Shown here piece by piece: positions 44,417 to 54,032 of a stretch of 64,000 bases of DNA. The stretch comes from Duganella sp. Leaf126 (GTDB lineage Bacteria; Pseudomonadota; Gammaproteobacteria; Burkholderiales; Burkholderiaceae_D), in assembly GCF_001423125.1 (NCBI RefSeq), contig NZ_LMNW01000031.1:617940-681939 (forward strand). The letters run 5' to 3'. The notes below the pieces were generated by a model. It worked only from the letters and a program-made list of their open reading frames with translations. It was not told where the DNA came from and ran no database searches. Both the position numbers and the translations under genes were made by a program. Numbering within the stretch: position 1 is the stretch's first letter; every line of letters starts with the position of its first letter.

Positions 44417-45379
44417 ATGCTGCTGTCCCCGTTCGTGCGTCATCGTTTCACCTCCCGCGCAACCGTCCCGGCCGTATGCGGGTCGGCAACCCTGGCGCTG
44501 GCCCTCACCGTGCAGGCGGGCGCCGCGCTGGCTGCCGACCTGCCGGTCAAGCCCACGGTGGCGGACCTGGTCAAACAATCGACTGCGCAGGACTGGCGCC
44601 CGCTCGACCCCGACAACACCCTGTACATGGACTTGCCGGTGGGCCGCGTGGTGATCGAACTGGCCGCCGACTTCGCGCCGCAAAACGTCGCCAACATCAA
44701 GACCCTGGTGCGCGAACGGTACTTCGACGGCCTGTCCATGATGCGCTCGCAGGACAACTACGTGGCGCAGTGGGGCGACCCCGATGAAAAAAATCCGCGC
44801 CCGCTGGGGTCGGCCAAGGCCAAGGTGCCGGGCGAATTCACCGTGCCTGCCCGCTTCGACAAGCATTTCGTCCGTCAGCCCGACGCCGACGGCTATGCGC
44901 CCGAGATCGGCCACTCCAACGGCTTCCCGGTCGGGCGCGATCCCAAGGCCGGCACCACCTGGGTGGCGCACTGCTACGCCACCGTGGGCGTGGCGCGCGA
45001 TGCCGACACCGACAGCGGCAACGGCTCGCAGCTGTACGCGATCACCGGTCACGCGCCGCGCCACCTGGACCGCAACATCACGGCCGTCGGCCGCGTGGTG
45101 TCGGGCATGGAGCTGCTCTCGTCGCTGCCCCGCGGCGCCGAAGCGATGGGCTTCTACGGCGCCAGCGAAGCGAAGATGCCGATCACCCGCGTGCGCCTGG
45201 CGGCCGATGTGCCGGCAGCCGAACGGGTGCCGCTCGAAGTGATGCGCAGCGAAGCGCCGATCTACCGCGACATCATCGAAGCGCAGCGCAACCGCGGCGG
45301 GCCGTGGAACAAGTACGCGGCCAACTACGTGGAGCTGTGCAATGCGCCGATCCCGGTGCGCCTGCATCCGGCGCCGTAA
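44417..45379 (+). CDS. periplasmic cyclophilin-type peptidyl-prolyl isomerase
   Basis: This 320-aa protein has a signal peptide (membrane-type stretch about residues 18-40, ending AALAA) and a cyclophilin domain: [41 protein letters not shown], shown here by landmarks [17 protein letters not shown]-like [13 protein letters not shown] and [29 protein letters not shown]. The insert between strands is longer than in PpiA. AAGGAG lies six bases before the ATG. It should speed folding of periplasmic proteins. Confidence 0.92.
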   Translation: MLLSPFVRHRFTSRATVPAVCGSATLALALTVQAGAALAADLPVKPTVADLVKQSTAQDWRPLDPDNTLYMDLPVGRVVIELAADFAPQNVANIKTLVRERYFDGLSMMRSQDNYVAQWGDPDEKNPRPLGSAKAKVPGEFTVPARFDKHFVRQPDADGYAPEIGHSNGFPVGRDPKAGTTWVAHCYATVGVARDADTDSGNGSQLYAITGHAPRHLDRNITAVGRVVSGMELLSSLPRGAEAMGFYGASEAKMPITRVRLAADVPAAERVPLEVMRSEAPIYRDIIEAQRNRGGPWNKYAANYVELCNAPIPVRLHPAP

Positions 45380-45421
45380 GCGCTGCTGACCCGGGCCCTG
45401 CCAGCACGTTATAATCGGGGC

Positions 45422-47419
45422 ATGAATGCCCCCGATACCGCCCCCCGCCACGCTGCTGCAGTGCGCCCGATCCAGGCTCTTCCCGACCAGCTGATTTCCC
45501 AGATCGCCGCCGGCGAGGTGGTCGAGCGGCCGTCCGCCGTGGTCAAGGAATTGCTGGAAAACGCGCTCGACGCCGGCGCCACCCAGATCAGCGTGCGGCT
45601 CGAGGAAGGCGGCGTCAAACGCATCGCCATCACCGATAACGGCCGCGGCATTCCGCCCGAGCAGATGCCGCTGGCGCTGGCGCGTCATGCCACGTCCAAG
45701 ATCGCGTCGCTGCACGACCTGGAAAACGTGGGCACGCTCGGCTTTCGCGGCGAGGCGCTGGCTTCGATCGCGTCGGTGGCGGCCGTCACCGTCACCTCGC
45801 GCACGGCCGACGCGCCGCATGCCTGGGAACTGGTCGGCTCGCACCAGGGCACGGTGACACCGTCGTCCGGCGCCCCGGGCACGACCATCGACGTGCGCGA
45901 CCTGTACTTCAACACGCCCGCGCGCCGCAAATTCTTGAAATCGGAGCAGACCGAATTCGGCCACTGCGCCGAGGTCGTGCGCCGCATCGCGCTGGCCCGG
46001 CCCGACGTCTCGATCAGCCTCACCCACAACGGCCGCACCATCGACCACTGGAATGTGTGCGACATGGCACGCCGCAGCGCGCAAATCCTCGGCGACAGCT
46101 TTGCCGAGGCGCGCCTGCCGATCGACGAGACGGCCGGCGGGCTGCGCATCCACGGCTACACCGGCCTGCCCACCGCGTCCAAGGCGCGCGCCGATGGCCA
46201 GTTCTTCTATGTCAACGGGCGCTTCGTGCGCGACAAGGTGCTGGTCCATGCCGTCAAAGCCGCTTACCAGGACGTGCTGCACGGCGACCGCTTTCCGTCA
46301 TACGCGCTGGCGCTCGAACTCGATCCGGCGCTGGTGGACGTCAACGTCCACCCGTCCAAGATCGAGGTGCGCTTCCGCGACAGCCGCGCGGTGCACCAGT
46401 TCGTGTTCCACGCGGTGCAGCGCGCGCTGGCGCAAACCTCGGCCACTGCCCACGGCAGCGTGCCGTCGCCGCTGCCGGCTGCCGACACCCTGACCAGCGC
46501 CGCCTGGCGCGGCGAGCAGACTTCGTTCGGCCCGCTGCTGGCGCCCGATTACACGCCGACGTTTTCGCCGTCGCCGTTCGGTCCCGCGTCTGGTCACGCA
46601 TCCGGCGCCCGCAATGACGCCGGCGCCAATGCCGGCTACGGCTACGGCGCCCAGCGCTACGGCCAGCCCGAAGGCGGCGTGGCGCAAAGCACGGAAAAAT
46701 ATGGTGCGCTGTTCGGCGGCAGCGGCCGGGCGGACGGCGACCGCGCGCCACCGGCGCAGTCGGATGCGGCCCTGCCGCAGGGCAGCCCGTTCACCGTTTC
46801 CGCTGCGGCCATGGCGCAGGAAGAATTCCCGCTCGGCTTCGCGCTGGCGCAGCTGCACGGCATCTATATCCTGGCGCAGAACGCCAAGGGCCTGGTGCTG
46901 GTGGACATGCACGCCGCCCACGAGCGCATCCTGTACGAACAGCTGAAAAATGCGCTCGAGAGCCGCGTGGCCGGCGAAGCGATGCAGGTGCAGCCGCTGC
47001 TCATTCCGGTCACCTTTTATGCCGATGCGGTGGAAGTGGGCACCGCCCACGAACACCAGGAGACCTTGCAGGCACTGGGCTTCGACATTGCCGCGCTCTC
47101 GCCCACCACGCTGGCCGTGCGCTCGGTGCCGGTGCTGCTGAAAAATGCCGACGCCCAGACGCTGGCGCGCGACGTGCTGCGCGACGTGCGCGAGTTCGGC
47201 GGCTCGCGGGTGCTGATCGAGCGCCAGAACGAGCTGCTGGGCACCCTCGCCTGCCACACGGCCGTGCGCGCCAACCGCATCCTGTCGGTCCAGGAAATGA
47301 ATGCGCTGCTGCGCCAGATGGAAAAGACCGAACGCGCCGACCAGTGCAACCACGGCCGCCCCACCTGGGTGCAGGTGGAAATCGGCGCACTCGACAAGCT
47401 GTTCCTGCGGGGCCAATGA
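45422..47419 (+). CDS. mutL: DNA mismatch repair protein MutL (endonuclease type)
   Basis: This 665-aa GHKL ATPase shows [32 protein letters not shown] and FYVNGR motifs in its N-terminal half, a long Gly/Ala/Pro linker, and a C-terminal dimerisation domain. That domain contains [12 protein letters not shown] (from about residue 495), a fit to the DQHAX2EX4E metal site of MutL endonucleases, plus ACHTAVRAN and CNHGRP. This matches the absence of MutH in betaproteobacteria. miaA overlaps its stop by four bases. Confidence 0.97.
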   Translation: MNAPDTAPRHAAAVRPIQALPDQLISQIAAGEVVERPSAVVKELLENALDAGATQISVRLEEGGVKRIAITDNGRGIPPEQMPLALARHATSKIASLHDLENVGTLGFRGEALASIASVAAVTVTSRTADAPHAWELVGSHQGTVTPSSGAPGTTIDVRDLYFNTPARRKFLKSEQTEFGHCAEVVRRIALARPDVSISLTHNGRTIDHWNVCDMARRSAQILGDSFAEARLPIDETAGGLRIHGYTGLPTASKARADGQFFYVNGRFVRDKVLVHAVKAAYQDVLHGDRFPSYALALELDPALVDVNVHPSKIEVRFRDSRAVHQFVFHAVQRALAQTSATAHGSVPSPLPAADTLTSAAWRGEQTSFGPLLAPDYTPTFSPSPFGPASGHASGARNDAGANAGYGYGAQRYGQPEGGVAQSTEKYGALFGGSGRADGDRAPPAQSDAALPQGSPFTVSAAAMAQEEFPLGFALAQLHGIYILAQNAKGLVLVDMHAAHERILYEQLKNALESRVAGEAMQVQPLLIPVTFYADAVEVGTAHEHQETLQALGFDIAALSPTTLAVRSVPVLLKNADAQTLARDVLRDVREFGGSRVLIERQNELLGTLACHTAVRANRILSVQEMNALLRQMEKTERADQCNHGRPTWVQVEIGALDKLFLRGQ

Positions 47420-48375
47420 TGGACGGGATCACCGGCAAGCCGCTGGCGGTGGCCATCATGGGGCCGACCGCGTCGGGCAAGACCGCGTCCGCCCTGGCGA
47501 TTGCCGCGCGCATTCCGTCCGAGATCATCTCGGTCGATTCGGCACTCGTCTACCGCGGCATGGACATCGGCACCGCCAAGCCCACCCGCGCCGAACTGGC
47601 GGCCGTCCCGCACCACCTGATCGACATCATCGACCCGCTCGACGCTTACTCGGTGGCGCAGTTCCGCACCGCGACCCTGCAGCTGGTGGACGACATTGTC
47701 GCGCGCGGCAAGCTGCCGCTGCTGGTCGGCGGCACCATGTTGTACTTCAAGGGACTGGCGGACGGCCTCGACGACCTGCCTGGCGCCGATCCGGCGCTGC
47801 GCGCCGCGCTCGAAGACGACGCCGCCCGCATCGGCTGGCCCGCCATGCATGCGCGGCTGGCCGCGCTCGACCCGGAAACGGCAGCGCGCCTGGCGCCGGC
47901 GGACGCCCAGCGCATCCAGCGTGCGCTGGAAATCTGCACGCTGGCCGGCAAGCCGATGTCGGAACTGCTGGCCCTGCGCGAAAAGACCGCGCTGCCGTTC
48001 GATCTGCTGCCGCTGGCGCTGGAGCCGTCGGACCGCGCCGTGCTCCACCGGCGCATCGAGCGCCGCTTCGACATCATGCTCGACGACCAGGCGGACGACA
48101 ACCTGATCACGGAAACGCAGCGCCTGCGCCGGCGCGGCGACCTGCACCCGGGGCTGCCGTCGATGCGCTGCGTCGGCTACCGCCAGGCCTGGGAATACCT
48201 CGATGGCACGATCGACTACCGGACCATGCGCGAGACCGGCATCATCGCCACCCGCCAGCTGGCCAAGCGCCAGCTGACGTGGCTGCGGTCGATGCCGGAG
48301 CGCTTGGTCGTCGATTGCCTGGGCGCCGATCCGGCGGCCGAGATCCTGGCGCACGTGGCGAACCGCCTGGGCTGA
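47416..48375 (+). CDS. miaA: tRNA dimethylallyltransferase MiaA
   Basis: This 319-aa enzyme adds a dimethylallyl group to A37 of tRNAs reading UNN codons. GPTASGKT (residues 16-23) is the P-loop; [39 protein letters not shown] and [13 protein letters not shown] are family motifs. Its first ATG (47416) overlaps the mutL stop as ATGA, so translation is coupled; a second ATG follows at once. mutL-miaA is a conserved proteobacterial pair, often followed by hfq, which is not present here. Confidence 0.97.
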   Translation: MMDGITGKPLAVAIMGPTASGKTASALAIAARIPSEIISVDSALVYRGMDIGTAKPTRAELAAVPHHLIDIIDPLDAYSVAQFRTATLQLVDDIVARGKLPLLVGGTMLYFKGLADGLDDLPGADPALRAALEDDAARIGWPAMHARLAALDPETAARLAPADAQRIQRALEICTLAGKPMSELLALREKTALPFDLLPLALEPSDRAVLHRRIERRFDIMLDDQADDNLITETQRLRRRGDLHPGLPSMRCVGYRQAWEYLDGTIDYRTMRETGIIATRQLAKRQLTWLRSMPERLVVDCLGADPAAEILAHVANRLG

Positions 48376-48391
48376 GCCCTGCGCTGCCCGC

Positions 48392-48796
48392 TCACGACGT
48401 GGGCGGCGCCTTATCCATATAAATGATTTCCCATAAATGGCCGTCGAGGTCCTGGAAGCCGTGGCCGTACATGAAGCCGTGGTCCTGCGGTTCCTTGAAC
48501 GTGCTGCCGCCGGCCTCGATCGCCTTGTTCACCAGCGTGGTGACGGCGTCGCGCGAGGCCACCTGCAAACACACGAGCACCTCGGTGGACGTGCGCGCAT
48601 CGGCGATGGTCTTGGGCGTGAAGGTGCGAAAGCGCTGCTCGGTGAGCAGCATGACGAAGATGTTCTCGGCCACGATCATGCAGGTGGCGCCGTCGTCGGT
48701 GTAGTGCTGGTTAAATGAATAGCCGAGATGGGTGAAGAACCGGACCGAGGCCGGCAGATCGCGCACCGGCAGGTTGATAAAGATGTTGGTTGCCAT
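48392..48796 (-). CDS. VOC-family (glyoxalase-like) protein
   Basis: This 134-aa protein has the vicinal-oxygen-chelate fold pattern: FINLPVRDLPASVRFFTHLGYSFNQ at the start, then GHGFQDLDGHLWEIIYMD at the end. It resembles the YaeR/lactoylglutathione-lyase-like group but the substrate is unknown. The ATG at 48796 (MATNIFINL) follows a G-rich stretch; a longer reading upstream is not supported. Confidence 0.88.
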   Translation of the reverse strand: MATNIFINLPVRDLPASVRFFTHLGYSFNQHYTDDGATCMIVAENIFVMLLTEQRFRTFTPKTIADARTSTEVLVCLQVASRDAVTTLVNKAIEAGGSTFKEPQDHGFMYGHGFQDLDGHLWEIIYMDKAPPTS

Positions 48797-48982
48797 ACAG
48801 CCCCCGCTTGATTGATCAGTGTGAAACGCCATATCGAGTCCCCAGCATACCAATATGCCAATCTTTTGACGACTGGCGCGCGGCAGAAGTTCCGCCCGCA
48901 CTGCGAAAGCCACTTTTTTCAGAAAAATCGCCAGCCGGCGTTGACAGAAAAAGCCCCAACCCTCATAATGCTTCGCGTTGCA

Positions 48983-49059
48983 GGTGATATAGCTCAGTTG
49001 GTTAGAGCACAGCATTCATAATGCTGGGGTCGATGGTTCAAGTCCATCTATCACCACCA
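48983..49059 (+). tRNA. tRNA-Met, elongator (anticodon CAU)
   Basis: A 77-base cloverleaf with encoded CCA: acceptor GGTGATA/TATCACC, D arm with TTGGTTA, anticodon stem CAGCA/TGCTG with loop TTCATAA, variable loop region GGGGTC and T arm GATGG-TTCAAGT-CCATC. The paired first base and lack of the GGG/CCC anticodon stem rule out an initiator tRNA. The TGGGGTC segment matches elongator tRNA-Met rather than tRNA-Ile2. Confidence 0.93.
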
Positions 49060-49067
49060 AGAATTTC

Positions 49068-49102
49068 AAAAGCCGCCCGTTCGCAAGAACCAGCGGCTTT
49101 TT
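49068..49102 (+). terminator. terminator after tRNA-Met
   Basis: AAAAGCCGC (49068-49076) pairs with GCGGCTTTT (49093-49101); inside, GTTC and GAAC pair around a GCAA loop. A short T-run follows. It can end the tRNA transcript and, in reverse, the AraC-regulator transcript that ends at 49139. Confidence 0.85.
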
Positions 49103-49138
49103 CGTTGGCGCGCTTTAATTGGCGCCGTTGCTTGCCCC

Positions 49139-49903
49139 TCACAGCTGGCGGAACTGGCTCGGCGTAAAACCCGTGATCGCCTTGAACTGGCGGGTAAACG
49201 CGGAATGGTCGCCATACCCGCATGCCTGCGCGATCTGCGCCACGCTGGCGTCCCCGGCCAGCAAGCGCGACGCCGCTTCCACCCGCGTCTTGATGATCAG
49301 CTGGCGCGGCGTGAGCTGGAAGATGCGCAGAAAATACCGCTCGATCTGCGCCACCGACATGTGCGCCGTGCGCGCCAGCGCCGCCAGCGGCAACGGCTCG
49401 CCATACCCTTCCTGGATCAGGTTCACTGCTGCCGCCACCTTGCGGTAGGCAGGGTTCTTCTTGTCCGCCATGGCCAGGTCGCGCGAAATGCCGGTCAGGC
49501 CGACGATGCGGCCGGCCGCATCGCGCAGCGCGGTCTTGCGGGTCAGGCACCAGCCGGGATCGCGGCTCGGATACAGGTGCAGTTCCAGCTGGTCTTCGAT
49601 AGCGTTGCCGCCGGCCAGGACCGCCAGGTCCTGCGCCAGAAAACTCTGGCCGAACGGCGCCCTGAACAACTGGTCGGCCGAGCGCCCGAGCAGCGCCGAC
49701 TTGTGCCGCTGGCCGCACCGCTGGACCAGCGTCTGGTTGACCACGACATAGCGCCCTTGCGCATCCTTGACGAAAAACACCACGTCCGGCAGCGCATCGA
49801 ACAGCGCTTCGGCAAAGAACGGATCGGCGATTGCGCCCGCTACCGCGCGGCGGGCCAGGGCATGATCGCGGTCGGCGTCGGGATCGGGGGTCAGGGTGTG
49901 CAT
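49139..49903 (-). CDS. PAS-containing AraC-family regulator of the hydroxyproline operon
   Basis: This 254-aa regulator has an N-terminal PAS domain ([25 protein letters not shown]) and a C-terminal AraC DNA-binding domain with two HTH units ([19 protein letters not shown] and [31 protein letters not shown]). It is divergent from the hydroxyproline epimerase operon, so it probably controls it. The start is uncertain: ATG 49903 lacks a ribosome site; ATG 49972 would add 23 residues and leave only 51 bp to the epimerase start. The PAS domain may sense the substrate or a pathway intermediate. Confidence 0.85.
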   Translation of the reverse strand: MHTLTPDPDADRDHALARRAVAGAIADPFFAEALFDALPDVVFFVKDAQGRYVVVNQTLVQRCGQRHKSALLGRSADQLFRAPFGQSFLAQDLAVLAGGNAIEDQLELHLYPSRDPGWCLTRKTALRDAAGRIVGLTGISRDLAMADKKNPAYRKVAAAVNLIQEGYGEPLPLAALARTAHMSVAQIERYFLRIFQLTPRQLIIKTRVEAASRLLAGDASVAQIAQACGYGDHSAFTRQFKAITGFTPSQFRQL

Positions 49904-50023
49904 GGGGACGATTGTGCCAGCATCGCCGCCGCCCCGGGCAGTTTTTTCGGTTATGCAGATTTCGTCATTCATCGTGCTCAGCCGGTGCAAGACAGCCGGG
50001 CCGGGCGCGCCTACCATCCCGGT

Positions 50024-50956
50024 ATGAAACTGATCTCGATTATCGATTCCCACACCGGCGGCGAGCCGACCCGACTGATTACGGCCGGCGGTCCGCCGCT
50101 GGGCGCCGGCCCGCTGGCCGAACGCCTGGCCCGCTTCCGCCAGGACCACGACCGGTACCGCACGGCCGTCGTGTGCGAACCGCGCGGCTCGGACGTGCTG
50201 GTGGGCGCCCTGCTGTGCGAGCCGCACGCGCCCGACTGCGCGGCCGGCGTCATCTTCTTCAACAACGTCGGCTACCTGGGCATGTGCGGCCACGGCGCCA
50301 TCGGCCTGGTGGCGTCGCTGGCCTTCATGGGCCGCATCGGCGCCGGCCGCCACCGCATCGACACGCCGGCCGGCGTGGTCGAGGCGCTGCTGCACGACGA
50401 CGGCAGCGTCACCATCGAGAACGTGCCGGCACGCCGCACGCGCCAGGCCGTGACGGTGCAGGTACCGGGTTACGGCGCCGTGACCGGCGACGTCGCCTAC
50501 GGCGGCAACTGGTTCTTCCTGGTCGACGGCCATGGCCTCGATATCGGCCTGGCCAATGTCGAGGCATTGACCAGCTACAGCGTGGCGGTGGGCGCGGCGC
50601 TGGCGCAGGCCGGCATCACCGGCGACGACGGCGCGCTGATCGACCATATCGAACTGTTCGGCCCTTCGCGCACCGGCGCCGACAGCCAGAGTTTCGTACT
50701 GTGCCCGGGCAAGGCCTACGACCGCTCGCCGTGCGGCACCGGCACCAGCGCCAAGCTGGCCTGCCTGGCCGCCGACGGCAAGCTGGCCGAAGGCGCTCGG
50801 TGGCAGCAGGAGAGCGTGGTCGGCAGCGTGTTCGAAGCCTCGTACCGCTATCGCGACGGCGCGCTGGTGCCGTCGATCCGGGGCCGCGCCTGGGTGACCT
50901 CGCAGGCCCACCTGGTGATCGATCCCGACGATCCTTACGCCTGGGGCATCCGGTGA
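50024..50956 (+). CDS. 4-hydroxyproline 2-epimerase
   Basis: This 310-aa proline-racemase-family enzyme has both catalytic cysteines, Cys88 in MCGHG and Cys237 in PCGTG. Having two Cys fits racemases and epimerases; the dehydratase relatives replace the first with Thr. The context (D-hydroxyproline dehydrogenase subunits downstream) makes trans-4-hydroxy-L-proline to cis-4-hydroxy-D-proline the likely reaction. It is the first gene of a four-gene operon; the next start (GTG 50953) overlaps its stop. Equivalent to LhpA/HypRE in Pseudomonas and rhizobia. Confidence 0.9.
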   Translation: MKLISIIDSHTGGEPTRLITAGGPPLGAGPLAERLARFRQDHDRYRTAVVCEPRGSDVLVGALLCEPHAPDCAAGVIFFNNVGYLGMCGHGAIGLVASLAFMGRIGAGRHRIDTPAGVVEALLHDDGSVTIENVPARRTRQAVTVQVPGYGAVTGDVAYGGNWFFLVDGHGLDIGLANVEALTSYSVAVGAALAQAGITGDDGALIDHIELFGPSRTGADSQSFVLCPGKAYDRSPCGTGTSAKLACLAADGKLAEGARWQQESVVGSVFEASYRYRDGALVPSIRGRAWVTSQAHLVIDPDDPYAWGIR

Positions 50957-52062
50957 CGATCGCCGACGTCGATGCGATCGTCATCGGCGCCGGCGTGGTC
51001 GGCGCTGCCTGCGCCGACGCCCTGAGTGCACGCGGGCTGCGGGTGGCGATCATCGAACACGACATCGCCGGCGGCGGCGCCACTGCCGCCGGCATGGGCC
51101 ACCTGGTGGTGATGGACGACAACCTGGCCGAGCTGACCCTGACCGCCTACTCGCTGGCCCTGTGGCGCGAGTTCGTGGGCCAGCGCCCGCAACGCCATGA
51201 GTACAGCAACTGCGGCACCATCTGGGTCGCTGCCGACGAGGAAGAGCTGGCGGCCGCCCGCAGCAAGGCGCACACGCTGTCCACCTTCAACCTGGACTGC
51301 CGCATGCTGACGCCAGCCGAACTGTATGCGCACGAACCGCAGCTGCGGCCCGGCCTGGCCGGCGGTCTGCTGGTGGCCGGCGACGGCCTGGTGTACGCGC
51401 CGAAAAGCGCGCGCCTCCTGCTCGAACGCGCCACGCACCAGGGCGCCGTTACCCGCCGCGCGCGCGTGACTGGCATCGACGACCACGCGGTGGTGCTGGC
51501 CGATGGCAGCCGCCTGCAGGCCCGGCACGTCGTGCTGGCGGCCGGCACCGGTTCGCGCGCACTGCTGCCCGCACTGCCGGTGCAGCCGAAAAAAGGCCAC
51601 CTGGCCATCACCGACCGTTATCCCGGCTTCGTGCGGCACCAGCTGGTGGAACTGGGCTACATCAAGAGCGCCCACGCCGCCAGCGGCGACTCGGTGGCCT
51701 TCAACCTGCAGCCGCGCCCCACCGGCCAGATCCTGATCGGCTCGTCGCGCCAGTTCGATACCACCGATCCGGCCGTGGAGCCGGCCATGCTGGCGCGCAT
51801 GCTGCGCCACGCCGCGACGCTGACGCCGGCGCTGGCCGGGCTGAACGTCCTGCGCTGCTGGACCGGCATGCGCGCGGCCACGCCGGACGGCCTGCCGCTG
51901 ATCGGGCCCTGTGCCGCCCGGCGTGGCCTGTGGCTGGCTACCGGCCACGAAGGCCTGGGCATTACCACCGCGCTGGCGACGGCGCAGCTGCTGGCCGCGC
52001 AAATGCTGGGCGAAAGCGCGGCCATTCCCTATCACCCCTATCTGCCGCACCGCTTCTCATGA
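50953..52062 (+). CDS. D-hydroxyproline dehydrogenase, FAD amine-oxidase subunit
   Basis: This 369-aa flavoprotein is a DadA/SoxB-like D-amino-acid dehydrogenase subunit. It begins with [21 protein letters not shown] and then [17 protein letters not shown]; near the end PDGLPLIGP and [18 protein letters not shown] are the family's FAD contacts. The GTG start at 50953 overlaps the epimerase stop (GTGA), and its own stop overlaps the next ATG, so the operon is translationally coupled. It should oxidise cis-4-hydroxy-D-proline to the pyrroline carboxylate, passing electrons to the other subunits. LhpB is the Pseudomonas name. Confidence 0.88.
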   Translation: MTIADVDAIVIGAGVVGAACADALSARGLRVAIIEHDIAGGGATAAGMGHLVVMDDNLAELTLTAYSLALWREFVGQRPQRHEYSNCGTIWVAADEEELAAARSKAHTLSTFNLDCRMLTPAELYAHEPQLRPGLAGGLLVAGDGLVYAPKSARLLLERATHQGAVTRRARVTGIDDHAVVLADGSRLQARHVVLAAGTGSRALLPALPVQPKKGHLAITDRYPGFVRHQLVELGYIKSAHAASGDSVAFNLQPRPTGQILIGSSRQFDTTDPAVEPAMLARMLRHAATLTPALAGLNVLRCWTGMRAATPDGLPLIGPCAARRGLWLATGHEGLGITTALATAQLLAAQMLGESAAIPYHPYLPHRFS

Positions 52063-52328
52063 CCGACGCCGCCTCTGTTACCTTGACGATCGACGCGCGC
52101 GCCATCGCCGTACCGGCCGGCGTCACCGTGGCCGCCGCCATCGCGCTGGCATGCAACGGCGTCGCCCTCACCCGGCGCGCGGTCGGTGGCGCCGCCCGCG
52201 CGCCGCTGTGCGGCATGGGCGTGTGCCACGAATGCCGCGTGACCATCGACGGGCGCGCCCACCAGTTGTCGTGCCAGACCTTGTGCGCGCCCGGCATGCA
52301 GGTGGTCACCGCAGGAGGTGCGGCATGA
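52059..52328 (+). CDS. D-hydroxyproline dehydrogenase, [2Fe-2S] subunit
   Basis: This 89-aa ferredoxin-like protein has Cys51, Cys56, Cys59 and Cys72 in the order C-x4-C-x2-C-x12-C (LCGMGVCHECRVTIDG, then LSCQT), the plant-type [2Fe-2S] pattern of the small gamma subunit found in sarcosine-oxidase-like and HcnA/OoxA-type complexes. It overlaps both neighbours by four bases, as expected for a subunit made in fixed ratio. LhpF is the Pseudomonas counterpart. Confidence 0.9.
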   Translation: MTDAASVTLTIDARAIAVPAGVTVAAAIALACNGVALTRRAVGGAARAPLCGMGVCHECRVTIDGRAHQLSCQTLCAPGMQVVTAGGAA

Positions 52329-53761
52329 GACATGTGGACGTGCTGGTCGTGGGCGCCGGACCGGCCGGCCTGGCGGCCGCCCATGCAGCCGCAGCCGGGG
52401 GCGGCACGGTGGCCATCGTCGACGACAATCCCCTGGCCGGCGGCCAGATCTGGCGCGGCGGCCCGCAGCAGCAGGCCGATACGCGCGCCGGCGCCCTCTG
52501 GACCGCCTTGCAGGCAGCGCCCAACGTCAGCTTCCTGCCGCAGACGCGCGTTTTGTATGCACCGGCGCCGGGCCAGCTGCGGGTGCAGACGGCTGCCGGT
52601 TGCGCTGGTGCTGCTGGTTCCGTTGCTGCCGGTTGCGCTGGTGCTGCTGGTTCCGTTGCTGCCGGTTGCGCTGGTGCTGCCGGTTGCGCTGGTGGTGCTG
52701 GTGCTGCTGGTGGTGCTGGTGCCGCTGGTGCTGCTGGCGCCAGCGGGGCCGCAGGCGGCGCCGACACGCTGCATTACAACCACCTGATCCTCGCCACCGG
52801 CGCCCGCGAGCGGCTGTTGCCGTTTCCGGGCTGGACCCTGCCCGGCGTGACCGGCGCCGGCGGCTTGCAGGCGCTGGTCAAGGGCGGCTATCCGGTGGCC
52901 GGCAAGCGGGTCGTGGTGGCCGGCAGCGGCCCGCTGCTGCTGGCGGTGGCAGCCACGCTCACCGACCGCGGCGCACGGGTGGTGGCCATCGTCGAGCAGG
53001 CGCCGTCGGCAGCGCTGGCGCGCTTTGCGGCCGGCCTGGCGGCCACGCCGTCCAAGGCGGTGCAGGCGCTGCGGCTGTGGGCGCAGCTGCGCGGCATCCC
53101 GTATCTGCGCCACAGCCACGTGGCGGCGACGCACGCGACCGACGCCGGCGTGCTGGGTTCGGTGCAGGTGGTCGGCAAACACGGCGCGCAACAGCTGCTC
53201 GACTGCGACTACCTCGCCTGCGGCTATGGCCTGGTGCCCAACCTGGAGCTGGCGCAGGCACTGGGCTGCGCCACCACCGTCGAACAGGGCCAGACCGTGG
53301 TGCAGACCGGCAGCTGGCAGCAGACCGACGTGCCGGGCGTGTACTGCGCCGGCGAAGGTACCGGCATCGGCGGCGTCGACCTGGCGCTGGTCGAAGGCCG
53401 CATCGCCGGGCTGGCCGCCAGCGGCCAGACCCAGCACATGGAGGCCGAGCTCGGTGCGCGCGCACGCTGGAAAACATTCGCCGCCCGCCTGGCGCGCGCC
53501 TTTGCGCTGCGCCCGGAACTGGCGACGCTGGCGGCCGACGACACCATCGTCTGCCGCTGCGAAGATGTGACGCACGGCCAGCTGCGCGCCCACACCAGCT
53601 GGCGCAGCGCCAAGCTGCAGACGCGCTGCGGCATGGGGCCGTGCCAGGGCCGCGTGTGCGGCGGCGCCACCGAGCTGCTGTACGGCTGGCGTCCCGATGC
53701 GGTGCGGATGCCGATCGCCCCGGCGTGCGTGGCGACCCTGATGGCTACGGCCGACGTCTGA
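52325..53761 (+). CDS. D-hydroxyproline dehydrogenase, NAD(P)/FAD subunit with repeat insert
   Basis: This 478-aa protein is the alpha-type subunit related to SoxA, OoxA and HcnB: DVLVVGAGPAGLAAAHAA and NPLAGGQIWRGG at the start, LILATGARERLLPFPGWTLPGV, a second nucleotide site VVVAGSGPLLLAVA, and a C-terminal BFD-like [2Fe-2S] site (Cys410, 412, 435, 440; CRCEDV, CGMGPCQGRVC). Residues about 90-140 are a Gly/Ala/Cys repeat coded by 33-bp tandem repeats, placed in what should be a loop between two strands. The flanking fold looks intact, so the protein may still work. LhpE is the counterpart. Confidence 0.88.
   Translation: MRHVDVLVVGAGPAGLAAAHAAAAGGGTVAIVDDNPLAGGQIWRGGPQQQADTRAGALWTALQAAPNVSFLPQTRVLYAPAPGQLRVQTAAGCAGAAGSVAAGCAGAAGSVAAGCAGAAGCAGGAGAAGGAGAAGAAGASGAAGGADTLHYNHLILATGARERLLPFPGWTLPGVTGAGGLQALVKGGYPVAGKRVVVAGSGPLLLAVAATLTDRGARVVAIVEQAPSAALARFAAGLAATPSKAVQALRLWAQLRGIPYLRHSHVAATHATDAGVLGSVQVVGKHGAQQLLDCDYLACGYGLVPNLELAQALGCATTVEQGQTVVQTGSWQQTDVPGVYCAGEGTGIGGVDLALVEGRIAGLAASGQTQHMEAELGARARWKTFAARLARAFALRPELATLAADDTIVCRCEDVTHGQLRAHTSWRSAKLQTRCGMGPCQGRVCGGATELLYGWRPDAVRMPIAPACVATLMATADV
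52592..52745 (+). repeat. 33-bp tandem repeat inside the dehydrogenase gene
   Basis: Units start at 52592, 52625 and 52658 (beginning GCTGCCGGTTGCGCTGGTGC); the first two are identical over 33 bp and the third decays after about 23 bp into a GCTGGT-rich tail to about 52745. Each unit codes for AAGCAGAAGSV. Codon choice (GCT, GGT) is unlike the GCC/GGC use of the flanks, as expected from slippage growth of a short motif. Confidence 0.9.
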
Positions 53762-54032
53762 ACCGGTAGTACAGCGCCAGCGCCCCGGCGCCGGCCGCGC
53801 TGACCACGGCGGTGGCGCCGGCAAACAGCGCGGCCGGGTTGCGCAGGCCGAGCAGGTCGGCGGCAACCGCCAGCGACACGGTCGCCAGCAACTGCGCCGG
53901 CATCAGGAAGCGCAGCTGGCGGAACGAATACGGATCGCCGCGCAGCCACTGCTGGCGCGCCACGTACAGCACCGGCCCCCACTGGACGACGATGAACACC
54001 AGCGTCGCCAGCACGATCAGCAGCAGCCTCAT
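53745..54032 (-). CDS. small integral membrane protein
   Basis: A 95-aa protein with about three membrane helices (MRLLLIVLATLVFIVVQWG, a middle segment LMPAQLLATVSLAVA, and AALFAGATAVVSAAGAGALAL) and a basic end (YRFRRRP). I recognise no family. Its ATG overlaps the rfaE2 stop (54029-54032), so it is translationally coupled to that gene. Its 3' end overlaps the convergent dehydrogenase gene by 17 bp. Confidence 0.72.
   Translation of the reverse strand: MRLLLIVLATLVFIVVQWGPVLYVARQQWLRGDPYSFRQLRFLMPAQLLATVSLAVAADLLGLRNPAALFAGATAVVSAAGAGALALYYRFRRRP

Noticed and set aside
49139..50911. 590-codon reading that would fuse the AraC regulator to sequence opposite the epimerase
   Set aside because: The extra N-terminal part is antisense to the epimerase and has shadow composition. 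The PAS domain marks the true N-terminal region.
49831..52062. 743-codon reading covering the epimerase and the FAD subunit
   Set aside because: Its first part is out of frame with the epimerase, whose Cys motifs define the real frame. The FAD subunit starts at the coupled GTG 50953.
52592..52745. Possible CRISPR array
   Set aside because: The units are contiguous, without spacers, and lie inside an intact reading frame.
51962..53866. 634-codon minus-strand reading across the dehydrogenase repeat
   Set aside because: The Ser/Thr/Gly repeat protein it predicts is only the reverse of the 33-bp repeat. No ribosome site or domain supports it.
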